Source: an uncultured Catenibacillus sp. (GTDB lineage Bacteria > Bacillota > Clostridia > Lachnospirales > Lachnospiraceae). From it: a stretch of 64,000 nucleotides of DNA. The stretch lies in the NCBI GenBank assembly GCA_934339005.1, contig CAKRHR010000004.1, positions 46,593-110,592 of the forward strand, read 5' to 3'. Under the pieces are notes generated by a model. It was not told the origin of the DNA and searched no databases. It saw nothing but the letters and a program-made list of their open reading frames with translations. Below, piece by piece: positions 27,595 through 35,439 of this stretch (positions are counted from its first letter, which is position 1; each line of letters starts with the position of its first letter). The position numbers and the translations under genes were made by a program.

Positions 27595-29065
27595 GGCTGT
27601 TTTTCAGAAAAATTTTACCACAGAATATATGATAATTACGGTGGCTTCAGAAGAAAGCAAAGACAATCATTATGATATACAGGTTATTCAAAATAACATA
27701 ATTGAAGGACTTTTAAAGCTTCAGGTCAGAGATGTGAACCAGGAGATGCAGTATTTTTACAACATCAAAGGTTATATATCTATGGCAGAATTGCAGAAGA
27801 GAGAAAAGTATACTGGCGATATCATCGTAAAATTAATGATGGATTTGAATTGCTGTATGGCAGTGTTGGATGAATACTTATTAGACAAAGATGCGCTATA
27901 CCTAGATGAGCATTTTATTTATTATCATCTGCAAACACAAAGTTTCGCATTTACATATATTCCAGGACATTGTCAGCCAGTGAAGGAACAAATGAAAACG
28001 TTGATTTCATGGATGATGAAGCATATAGATTATGGCAGAAAAGCAGATGTAAATCTTGTATATGAGTTGTATCGGAAAATTGAAAATGACGAAGATTATA
28101 TGCAGATGTTTGGTGGTGATGATTTCGAGCAAAGAGAGCAACAGGATATGAGTCAGGATTTAGAAATGAATCCATATATAACTTCCAATCAATATTTGCC
28201 GAAAAATCAACATAAAAAATCAAGACGATATTTTGATTCGGTACAAAAAGCTAAAACGAAAGCAAAACCAGAAAACATAGATGGAAATGGAAAAGTAAAT
28301 GAAAAAGCAAATAATATAAGTACAAATGCAAGTGTTGAGACAGTTAACGCTATCGCAAATGTTGAGACAGTGAATGCTATTAATCGGGTGTGTACATATA
28401 TATGTATTGGTACAGGTGTTACAGGAGGTGTGAGCTTTTTGTTTCGAAAAGCACTATGTATCTGGTTTCGAGCGCAGATGGGAATAGTTTTAAGGGAAAT
28501 GTTGCTGCCGTTTATATTTTTAATATGCTGTGCTGGTATGGGTATCGTTTTGATTATTTTGCAGTTAAAACAACAAAATTCAATATCTAAGCATAAAGAT
28601 AAGTTTGGACATAAAGACAGTTCTGGTATAAAAGGTAATATCCAGCATAAAGATAAAGACGACTTCTGGGACGAAGAACCACCTATAGATTATTTGGAAA
28701 TATGTAAAAATCAGACTTCTGTGTTACAGCAGCAAACACCATTTTCGGAAACGGTAGTTCTTGAAAATCATACAATACTGCAGCTTGTGTCAAAGATGAC
28801 AGGAGAAGTGATTGTGGTTTCATTCTTTCCTTTTACCATTGGCAAGAATAAAAAGGTTGTGCAGTATTGTATTGATTCCGATGTGGTCAGTCGAAGACAT
28901 GTACAACTGACGAAAGAAAATCAGAAATATTATATTACAGATTTACATTCCACAAACGGTACATGGGTAAATGACAGACAATTGATGCCCGGCAGAGCCT
29001 ATGAACTGCATCAGGGTGAAACTGTAAAAATAGCAGATATTTGTTACGAGGTTAAAATCGAATAG
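27578..29065 (+). CDS. Membrane FHA-domain protein (DUF6382-like N-terminus)
   Basis: 495 residues. An N-terminal domain of about 190 residues of the kind found in Tad-linked clostridial proteins (DUF6382-like), a linker rich in Lys/Asn with a short repeat (VETVNAIANVETVNAI), two hydrophobic segments at about 275-290 and 305-330, and a C-terminal FHA domain from about 410 (FTIGKNK, SRRHVQL, STNGTWVNDR), which binds phosphothreonine. This suggests Ser/Thr kinase control of pilus assembly, though no kinase is in the window. Last gene of the operon. Confidence 0.8.
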   Translation: MIHLIEAVFQKNFTTEYMIITVASEESKDNHYDIQVIQNNIIEGLLKLQVRDVNQEMQYFYNIKGYISMAELQKREKYTGDIIVKLMMDLNCCMAVLDEYLLDKDALYLDEHFIYYHLQTQSFAFTYIPGHCQPVKEQMKTLISWMMKHIDYGRKADVNLVYELYRKIENDEDYMQMFGGDDFEQREQQDMSQDLEMNPYITSNQYLPKNQHKKSRRYFDSVQKAKTKAKPENIDGNGKVNEKANNISTNASVETVNAIANVETVNAINRVCTYICIGTGVTGGVSFLFRKALCIWFRAQMGIVLREMLLPFIFLICCAGMGIVLIILQLKQQNSISKHKDKFGHKDSSGIKGNIQHKDKDDFWDEEPPIDYLEICKNQTSVLQQQTPFSETVVLENHTILQLVSKMTGEVIVVSFFPFTIGKNKKVVQYCIDSDVVSRRHVQLTKENQKYYITDLHSTNGTWVNDRQLMPGRAYELHQGETVKIADICYEVKIE

Positions 29066-29076
29066 GATAGAAGGCC

Positions 29077-29793
29077 TTATTTTTGCTGTATCATGGGAAG
29101 GTGGATTATAAAATGTGTACCACTATAAGTGGATTCTACAGAAATGCTGCCATGATGTGCTTCAATAATTTCCTGTGTAATTGTTAAACCCAATCCTTTG
29201 CCACCAGATTTATAAGTTGTTGATGGTTCAAATATATGCTGAATGTGTTCATCCAAAATGCCTGTGCCGGTATCTGAAACCTTCAAAATGAGTATTTGAT
29301 TTTCTACATGGGCATGTACATGAATGGTAGCATTTTCGCCGGTGGCTTCAAAACTGTTTTTTATCAGATTCATCAGACACTGTTTAATCTTGATAGGGTC
29401 ACATTCGATAACACCGGTATTTTTATCAAGATCAAAAATAAGATGACGGTGATGGTGGCTGGCATAAGACTGCCAGTAAGCATTTAAATCATCAAATAAC
29501 TGATGAACAGGAATGGTCTGAATATGTAAGTCTGAATTGACAGCCTTTTTTGGAAGGGCTGCGACAAGCTGGTTCAGATAAGTGACATCTTCGTTTAGCT
29601 GAGTCCATAAATCGTCCTTAGATAATTCAGGATATTTGTCAGAAAGCAACTGGATAGAACCATAAATCAGCGTTAATGGATTACTGAGTTCGTGTGCTAT
29701 TTTAGATAATGAAAGCTGGTTACTTGAGTTTAAGTTAGTGGTATCAGAAATAATTGTTGTTGAAGTGTTACTGTTGTTTAATAATGTATTCAT
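29077..29793 (-). CDS. Soluble histidine kinase
   Basis: 238 residues, no membrane segment or sensor domain. A dimerisation helix with phospho-acceptor H34 in KIAHELSNPLTL, and a HATPase_c domain with NLIKNSFEA (N box), VSDTGTGI (G1) and GGKGLGLTI (G2). It resembles small sporulation/NtrB-type kinases that feed a phosphorelay. It ends 11 bases from the end of the Tad operon on the other strand. ATG 29793 has AAAGGGGGG upstream; the frame runs 12 codons further without support. The partner regulator is not nearby. Confidence 0.85.
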   Translation of the reverse strand: MNTLLNNSNTSTTIISDTTNLNSSNQLSLSKIAHELSNPLTLIYGSIQLLSDKYPELSKDDLWTQLNEDVTYLNQLVAALPKKAVNSDLHIQTIPVHQLFDDLNAYWQSYASHHHRHLIFDLDKNTGVIECDPIKIKQCLMNLIKNSFEATGENATIHVHAHVENQILILKVSDTGTGILDEHIQHIFEPSTTYKSGGKGLGLTITQEIIEAHHGSISVESTYSGTHFIIHLPMIQQK

Positions 29794-29920
29794 ATGAAAA
29801 ACCCCCCTTTGCAGTTTTAAATTTAGCAAAAAAAGAGAGGGAGTTCAAACGAAATCGTTCGACAGAAATGCTCGAAAAGCGTAAAAGAATGTCTGATAGA
29901 AATAAGCGGTTTATAAGAAA

Positions 29921-29966
29921 ACACAAGATATGAGTGCCATGTGAATGTGCAACTCATATCTTGTGT
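29921..29966 (-). terminator. Terminator of the HIT gene
   Basis: A perfect 15-bp stem, ACACAAGATATGAGT (29921-29935) with ACTCATATCTTGTGT (29952-29966). On the minus strand it is followed by TTTTC. Confidence 0.8.
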
Positions 29967-29979
29967 CTGGACAAAGTCA

Positions 29980-30396
29980 CTATTTGTCGATATTTTCTGC
30001 GATAGATGCTGCAATTTTAGCGAGTTGTTCAGGCTCAGATGTTCCTGGTGTCCACAGGATTTCCTGACCATCATTTTCATAGCGGGGAATAATGTGCATA
30101 TGGAAATGGAAAACACTCTGGCCGGCAATCGCTTCGTTGTTCTGAACGATATTTACACCGTCACAGTTTAAAGTCTTTTTCATAGCCACAGCAATTTTCT
30201 TGGCAAGTACAAAAACTTTGGCAGCAGTAGCTTCATCAATATCAAAGATATTGCGGAAATGCTGTTTTGGAAGAATTAAAGCGTGCCCTTTAGTCGCTGG
30301 TGATAAATCAAGAATAACGCGGAATGTGTCATCTTCATAAATAGTTGATGATGGAATTTCTCCATTTGAAATTTTACAAAAAATACAATCACACAT
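29980..30396 (-). CDS. HIT-family nucleotide hydrolase
   Basis: 138 residues. HIT signature HFHMHIIPR near 97-105, with the catalytic middle His, and N-terminal CDCIFCK, which with a later His can bind zinc as in HinT/Fhit-like bacterial proteins. Probably hydrolyses AMP-lysine-type or dinucleoside substrates in the cytoplasm. ATG 30396 follows AGGAGG. It lies downstream of murG on the same strand, 115 bases away, the gap holding an 11-base tandem repeat. Confidence 0.92.
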   Translation of the reverse strand: MCDCIFCKISNGEIPSSTIYEDDTFRVILDLSPATKGHALILPKQHFRNIFDIDEATAAKVFVLAKKIAVAMKKTLNCDGVNIVQNNEAIAGQSVFHFHMHIIPRYENDGQEILWTPGTSEPEQLAKIAASIAENIDK

Positions 30397-30453
30397 AATA
30401 TAACCTCCTGAGTGATACGATAAATATGTTCTGCGTTAGAATAGTTTAATGCA

Positions 30454-30497
30454 TAAGTCTATGCTAAGTCTATACTAGGTTTATACTAAGTCTATGC
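30454..30497. repeat. Four 11-base tandem repeats between murG and the HIT gene
   Basis: TAAGTCTATGC, TAAGTCTATAC, TAGGTTTATAC, TAAGTCTATGC at 30454, 30465, 30476 and 30487. The period is one helical turn. It is noncoding. Confidence 0.85.
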
Positions 30498-30511
30498 TAA
30501 CATAGTTTATA

Positions 30512-31576
30512 TTATTTTGCTGCTTCATCAAGCATATCTGCAATCATCGTAATTGCATGATTCATTGCACTTTGCTTCATGGCATCGATATATTGCTGAC
30601 GATTATCATAAACTGTTGTAATGGCTGTCAGCAATGATTCGTTTGTGACATTTTCTTCTTCAAGTAAATAAGAAAATCCCTGTGCATTGAAAGATTTTGC
30701 ATTTAAAATCTGGTCGCCACGGCTTGCAGCAGCAGAAAGCGGAATTAAAATATTTGGCTTTTGCAGTGCAAGAAGTTCGCAGATAGCATTGGCACCGGCA
30801 CGGGAAATAACCATATTTGCTGCGGCAAATAAATCTGGAAGCTCGCCCTGAATATATTCAAACTGAATATAGCCAGGCGTATTTTGTAAGCTTTCATCAA
30901 GATTACCTTTACCACAAAGATGAATAATCTGCCATTGTTTCAAAAGTTCAGGAAGAATATTGCGTACTGCCTGATTGACTGCTTTTGAACCAAGACTGCC
31001 GCCGATGATTAAAAGAACAGGCTTTGAGTTGTCAAAATGACAAAAATCAAGGCCGGCCTGTGCATTACCCTTAAAGAGTTCTTCACGAATAGGGGAACCT
31101 GTAAGTACAGCTTTGCCTTCTGGCAGACATTTGACTGTTTCAGGGAAGTTACAGCAGACTTTAACTGCAGATGGTATACAGATTTTATTGGCAAGACCAG
31201 GTGTCATATCAGATTCGTGAATAATAGCAGGTACTTTGCATTTCTTAGCTGCGATAACAACTGGTACAGATACAAAACCGCCTTTTGAAAAAATTACATT
31301 TGGCTGAATTTTTTTGATGATGTGGCGGGCATCTGAAAATCCTTTTAATACGCGGAATGGGTCAGTAAAGTTTTTCCAGTCGAAATATCGTCTGAGTTTT
31401 CCTGTAGAGATTTCATAGTAAGGAATACCTAAATCGGTAATCAGTTTTTTCTCAATACCGTCTTTGGAACCGATATAGTGAATCTCATAACCACGTTTTC
31501 TTAATTCAGGAATCAATGCGATATTAGGCGTTACATGACCGGCAGTGCCGCCGCCTGTAAGAATAATTTTTTTCAT
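30512..31576 (-). CDS. murG: UDP-GlcNAc:undecaprenyl-pyrophosphoryl-MurNAc-pentapeptide transferase
   Basis: 354 residues, GT28 glycosyltransferase that converts lipid I to lipid II at the inner face of the membrane. N-terminal GGGTAGHVTPN, SKGGFVSVP, IHESD, GGSLGSKAVN, SRAGANAICELLALQKPNILIPL are all diagnostic. It lies outside the usual division/cell-wall cluster; the gene immediately upstream encodes a TSCPD protein, 17 bases away. ATG 31576 is preceded by GGAGG. Confidence 0.96.
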   Translation of the reverse strand: MKKIILTGGGTAGHVTPNIALIPELRKRGYEIHYIGSKDGIEKKLITDLGIPYYEISTGKLRRYFDWKNFTDPFRVLKGFSDARHIIKKIQPNVIFSKGGFVSVPVVIAAKKCKVPAIIHESDMTPGLANKICIPSAVKVCCNFPETVKCLPEGKAVLTGSPIREELFKGNAQAGLDFCHFDNSKPVLLIIGGSLGSKAVNQAVRNILPELLKQWQIIHLCGKGNLDESLQNTPGYIQFEYIQGELPDLFAAANMVISRAGANAICELLALQKPNILIPLSAAASRGDQILNAKSFNAQGFSYLLEEENVTNESLLTAITTVYDNRQQYIDAMKQSAMNHAITMIADMLDEAAK

Positions 31577-31593
31577 AATCCGCCTCCGATGAA

Positions 31594-31845
31594 TTAGTTA
31601 TTTGACTGCTTATATTCCATTAATGCTTCTGCAAGCTGGGCAGGACAGGATGTGCCTCTGCCACCACAGTCAATGTCTTTTAAAAGGTCGATGACTTCAT
31701 CTACAGGACGACCAAGCACGAGCTTTGCTACACCCTGAGTATTACCTGAACATCCACCGATAAACTGACAGGCTGTTACAACACCGTTTTCTACTTCAAA
31801 ATCAACAGCACGTGAGCATGTGCCGGAATTCATATGTCTAATCAT
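31594..31845 (-). CDS. TSCPD-domain protein (TIGR03905-like)
   Basis: 83 residues. Cys-rich small protein with FIGGCSGNTQGVAKLV and GGRGTSCPAQLAEAL, the TSCPD signature also seen at the C-terminus of some ribonucleotide reductases. A metal or redox role is likely but not shown. GAGGT stands eight bases before the ATG. First gene of the TSCPD-murG pair. Confidence 0.85.
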   Translation of the reverse strand: MIRHMNSGTCSRAVDFEVENGVVTACQFIGGCSGNTQGVAKLVLGRPVDEVIDLLKDIDCGGRGTSCPAQLAEALMEYKQSNN

Positions 31846-32290
31846 AATTACATACCTCGTTTCGTATTTACTTTGTTTTTTAGTTTTTGTTATTCATTCC
31901 TGCAATATCAAGAATGACTTTATAGCTTGCGCCGTGTCAGAAATAATTTTACAGCTTACGCTATACTAAATACACAGAAAATCCATTGCCTGATGAAGTA
32001 AATTGTTGCTGACTGAACCTATTGTAATTTGCACAGATCAGAAGTTGATATTTACAAATAGTCACAGGATATTCTGCATCTTTATATTATAACAAAAAAA
32101 GCAAACAAATACTAGATGTAATAAAAATAGAATAAATTCTGTAAAAAAATAAAAACTGTCTAAATAAGCTGTACATTTACGTTCAAGACATGGTAAGATG
32201 TTAAGCGTCAGAAAAAATAACTTATTAAATAACTTATTTAAGAAATTAAAATACAAAGCTGATAAGCGGCAGAGAAAGGAAATAAAGGAA
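31846..32290. other. Divergent intergenic region, TSCPD-murG / nucleosidase
   Basis: 445 bases. A minus-strand TATAAT lies at about 32083-32090 (ATTATA on the plus strand) and may drive the TSCPD-murG pair, though its -35 is weak. Near-repeats TATAGCTTGCGC (from about 31922) and ACAGCTTACGCTATA (from about 31951) may be a binding site. The plus-strand frame runs in from 32198 but looks noncoding before 32291. I see no RNA gene. Confidence 0.35.
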
Positions 32291-32989
32291 ATGAAATGTA
32301 TCGGTGTTATTGGCGCAATGGAAATTGAAGTTGAAGCGTTAAAGAAGAATATGAATATTGAAGAAATCGTAGATGTGGCTTCAATGCAGTTTTGCAAGGG
32401 AACTTATGGTGATGTACATGTGGTTATCGTGCGAAGCGGTATTGGTAAGGTAAATGCAGGTATGTGTACACAGATTCTGGCAGACCGTTTTCATGTAGAT
32501 ATGGTGATTAATACAGGTATTGCAGGAAGTTTGCAGGCAAAGATTGATATTGGTGACATTGTGGTATCTACAGATGCACTGCAGCACGATATGGATGCGA
32601 CAGGTTTTGGTTATGCCCTGGGTGTAATTCCACAGATGGAAACTTCAGTATTTCAGGCAGATGAAGATTTGCGCAAGCTGGCAGTAAATACATGTCAGCG
32701 CGTGAATCCGGACATTCATGTATATGAGGGCCGTGTTGTCAGTGGTGACCAGTTTGTATCAGATCAGGACCGTAAAGATGCTATTTTAAAGGAGTTTCAG
32801 GGCTATTGTACAGAAATGGAAGGTGCTGCAATTGCGCAGGCTGCTTATTTAAATCATATTCCTTTTGTCATTATTCGTGCAATTTCAGACAAGGCAGATG
32901 GCAGTGCAACAATGGATTACAGTGAATTTGAGGCGAAAGCAGTAGAACATGTTGTGAATTTGATGGATGGTATGTTACGCAGTCTGTAA
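32291..32989 (+). CDS. mtnN: 5'-methylthioadenosine/S-adenosylhomocysteine nucleosidase
   Basis: 232 residues. Cleaves MTA and SAH, clearing inhibitors of SAM-dependent reactions. N-terminal IGVIGAMEIEVEAL, SGIGKVNAG, NTGIAGSL, VSGDQFVSD, catalytic E177 in TEMEGAA and D200 in ISDKADG, with the 23-residue spacing seen in the family. ATG 32291 follows AAAGGA; 31 upstream codons lack protein character. It is followed 82 bases later by a membrane protein gene. Confidence 0.95.
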   Translation: MKCIGVIGAMEIEVEALKKNMNIEEIVDVASMQFCKGTYGDVHVVIVRSGIGKVNAGMCTQILADRFHVDMVINTGIAGSLQAKIDIGDIVVSTDALQHDMDATGFGYALGVIPQMETSVFQADEDLRKLAVNTCQRVNPDIHVYEGRVVSGDQFVSDQDRKDAILKEFQGYCTEMEGAAIAQAAYLNHIPFVIIRAISDKADGSATMDYSEFEAKAVEHVVNLMDGMLRSL

Positions 32990-33071
32990 TTTTGTCGATG
33001 AATAATAAGTGAAATTTTAAAGCTTCCCGGGGTATAATAAACCAAACATAACTGGGAAGGAGAAATTTCTT

Positions 33072-33770
33072 ATGAAAGCATGGCTGAGTGGGCAGAATAT
33101 GATGTTTTATATTCTTGCGGCATTGACTGTTGCAGGTATTATCGTGCAGGCAGTGACAAATCATGTATACAAAAGATTGATTAAGGCATCTGAACATGTA
33201 GAACAGACAGATAATCGTTTAACAAAATACATAAAGTTAAAGTATTCAAGTTTCTATAAAATTGGTATAAGCCCAAATGACGGACAGGCAATGGTGCGAA
33301 AGTATTTTGAAAAATACAAACTCGGACCGATGACCTTGTCATCCTGGACAAGATGCGGTATTTTATTTTCTGGGCTGATTTTGTTGTGTACATGCGTGAA
33401 TATATTATATGAGATTTACAGAGGACATGCCCTGACAGACAGTGTTCAGACAGTAATGATATGCGTGGCTGCGTTATGTATTTTACTTACACATCGCCGT
33501 TTGTGTGCATATGATGAAAAGAAAAATACTTTTCTTGTATCTATGGATGATTATATTCAGAATTACTTAAAAAACAAAATTGAGTATGGTAAGACATTAG
33601 ATACTAAGACTTCAAGCCAGCAGGCAAAGGTGACGGCAACTTCATTAGAGCATCGCAGAAGTGAATTGCGCAGTGCTTCAAAGAAAGATTCAGAAGTTGG
33701 ACGCCGGGATACAGAAGATGAGCTGGATGCTCGTATTGTGGAAGATATCTTGAAGGAATTTCTAAACTGA
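33072..33770 (+). CDS. Hypothetical membrane protein
   Basis: 232 residues, not recognised. One N-terminal helix (about 10-30), a basic segment, two helices at about 95-115 and 125-145, then a charged cytoplasmic tail rich in Lys/Ser/Glu. The layout (short N-terminal anchor, helix pair, disordered tail) is of a kind common in Lachnospiraceae. It has a good ribosome site (GAAGGAGA) and probably shares the transcript of the nucleosidase gene. Confidence 0.6.
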   Translation: MKAWLSGQNMMFYILAALTVAGIIVQAVTNHVYKRLIKASEHVEQTDNRLTKYIKLKYSSFYKIGISPNDGQAMVRKYFEKYKLGPMTLSSWTRCGILFSGLILLCTCVNILYEIYRGHALTDSVQTVMICVAALCILLTHRRLCAYDEKKNTFLVSMDDYIQNYLKNKIEYGKTLDTKTSSQQAKVTATSLEHRRSELRSASKKDSEVGRRDTEDELDARIVEDILKEFLN

Positions 33771-33951
33771 ATTTTAAAATTGCATTTTTAATCTGCAAAT
33801 AATTGATAAAAATCCAGGCTTAAATATTTATTTGAAAATTGTACTAAAGCATTTGTATTAAAAGATTGCATTTGAAATTACATATGAAAAAATTTGGTTA
33901 AGGCTGTAATTAACTAAATGAGCTATAATAAAAAAATTTTAACATCTAAAT

Positions 33952-34060
33952 AAAAAACTCCGATACTTACATATATACTTTACGAGATGAATCGGTTCCT
34001 TAAAAGTTTAACTTTTAGGAATACTTATCAAAATTGTAAAGTGTAAGTATCGGAGTTTTT
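33952..34060. terminator. Large nested bidirectional terminator
   Basis: AAAAACTCCGATACTTAC (33954-33971) pairs with GTAAGTATCGGAGTTTTT (34043-34060); CTTTAC with GTAAAG continues the stem after a small loop, and an inner hairpin TTCCTTAAAAG/CTTTTAGGAA sits in its loop. T runs flank both ends. It stops both the membrane protein gene and the efflux operon. The 181 bases before it are A/T rich with nothing recognised. Confidence 0.8.
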
Positions 34061-34080
34061 CTAAGTTGACCTAAGTTGAT

Positions 34081-35424
34081 TTATTCATGTCTTAAAGCTT
34101 CAATTGGATTTAACTTCGCGGCCTTAATGGAAGGCATTAAACCGAAGATGATACCGATAGCCATTGAGAAGACAACGGAAAAGATGATTGCAGGTATGCT
34201 GATGGCAACAGGTGTTGAAGATATCTTTGAGATAACCTGTGCCAGGATAATACCGGCAATTACACCGATAATACCGCCCATGCTTGTTAGGATGGCAGCT
34301 TCCGTCAGGAACTGTCCCATGATGCGGCTGTTTCTTGCGCCGATGGCTTTCTTAAGACCGATTTCTCTTGTACGTTCTGTAACGGATACGAGCATGATAT
34401 TCATAACACCGATACCGCCGACAAGCAGAGAAATACTGGCAATCCAGATTAACTGGTTGTTGGTAGCCTGACTTAATTCCTGAAGATTTTTAGCCTTTTC
34501 GGTTAAATCTGATGCTTTGTAAGCAACTTTAGCTGAACTGTCAGCGCTACCGGCATCAACACCCTCGCTGTCGACACCTTCACTGTCAACATTGTCAATC
34601 GAAGGGTCTGTAAAAGCAGAAGTGCCTGTGCTGATAATCGTACTGTTTAAGACATCTGCAGTCTTACTTCCGGCTTTACTCATCGTATCTGTCGAAGTTG
34701 CACGGATAACAACATTTTCCGGTTCATCATAAGCATAAAGTGCTGGCCATTCGTTTAATGGTACATAAAGGATTGCTGTATCGCTGCCAACATAATTCTG
34801 ATAATCTTCGATGGAGTTGATGACCGGTTGGAAATTCGAGGATTTTTCAACAACACCGATAACTACAAATGGCTCACCCTTGATTTCAATTGTTTCACCG
34901 ATAGGATTTCCATTTTGAAAGAGCGCATGTGCAGCAGATTCATTTAGAATGACATTTTTATGAAATTCTGTATAATCCTTTTGGGTAAATGTACGTCCAT
35001 TATTTACAATGTAACCGCATGTATCAAAGTAATTCATATCAATACCGTAAATCTGAGCGCTGTCCAGAGATGTTTCTTTATAGTAAGTGCTTTCCAGATA
35101 ATCACGGGATACATATCTTGAAGCAGATTCAACGGAATCAATTTTAGCAATTTCATCCATCGTTTCATCCGTAATTGGGGTTATACCTTCAGGAACGCCA
35201 TAATACTCAATCTGATATTCAATCGTGCCTTTGTACAAAGATACGTCTACGGTATTATTGCCTGAACCGACGAGATTTTGTTTAATCTGTTCGTTTGTAC
35301 CTTTGATCGTAGATACAATGGAAATAATAGCGGCGATACCGATAATGATGCCAAGCATTGTCAGGAAAGAGCGCATTTTATGTGACCATATGCCCTGAAA
35401 TGAAAGTCTTATATTTTCTAACAT
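34081..35424 (-). CDS. MacB-like ABC exporter permease
   Basis: 447 residues. MacB topology: N-terminal helix at about 19-42 (FLTMLGIIIGIAAIISIVS), a periplasm-like MacB domain outside the cell (about 45-315), and three C-terminal helices (from about 325) with the FtsX motif TREIGLKKAIGARNSRI. The ATPase is a separate gene two upstream. An Asp/Ser/Val insertion (VDSEGVDSEGVDAG) near 285-300 is low complexity. RBS GGAGAGG. Last gene of the operon; substrates unknown, antimicrobial peptides or metabolites likely by family. Confidence 0.9.
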   Translation of the reverse strand: MLENIRLSFQGIWSHKMRSFLTMLGIIIGIAAIISIVSTIKGTNEQIKQNLVGSGNNTVDVSLYKGTIEYQIEYYGVPEGITPITDETMDEIAKIDSVESASRYVSRDYLESTYYKETSLDSAQIYGIDMNYFDTCGYIVNNGRTFTQKDYTEFHKNVILNESAAHALFQNGNPIGETIEIKGEPFVVIGVVEKSSNFQPVINSIEDYQNYVGSDTAILYVPLNEWPALYAYDEPENVVIRATSTDTMSKAGSKTADVLNSTIISTGTSAFTDPSIDNVDSEGVDSEGVDAGSADSSAKVAYKASDLTEKAKNLQELSQATNNQLIWIASISLLVGGIGVMNIMLVSVTERTREIGLKKAIGARNSRIMGQFLTEAAILTSMGGIIGVIAGIILAQVISKISSTPVAISIPAIIFSVVFSMAIGIIFGLMPSIKAAKLNPIEALRHE

Positions 35425-35439
35425 GTGTGCCTCTCCTTT

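Noticed and set aside
30454..30497. The 11-base repeats as a CRISPR or origin iteron array
   Set aside because: Too few, without spacers, and no replication or cas gene nearby.
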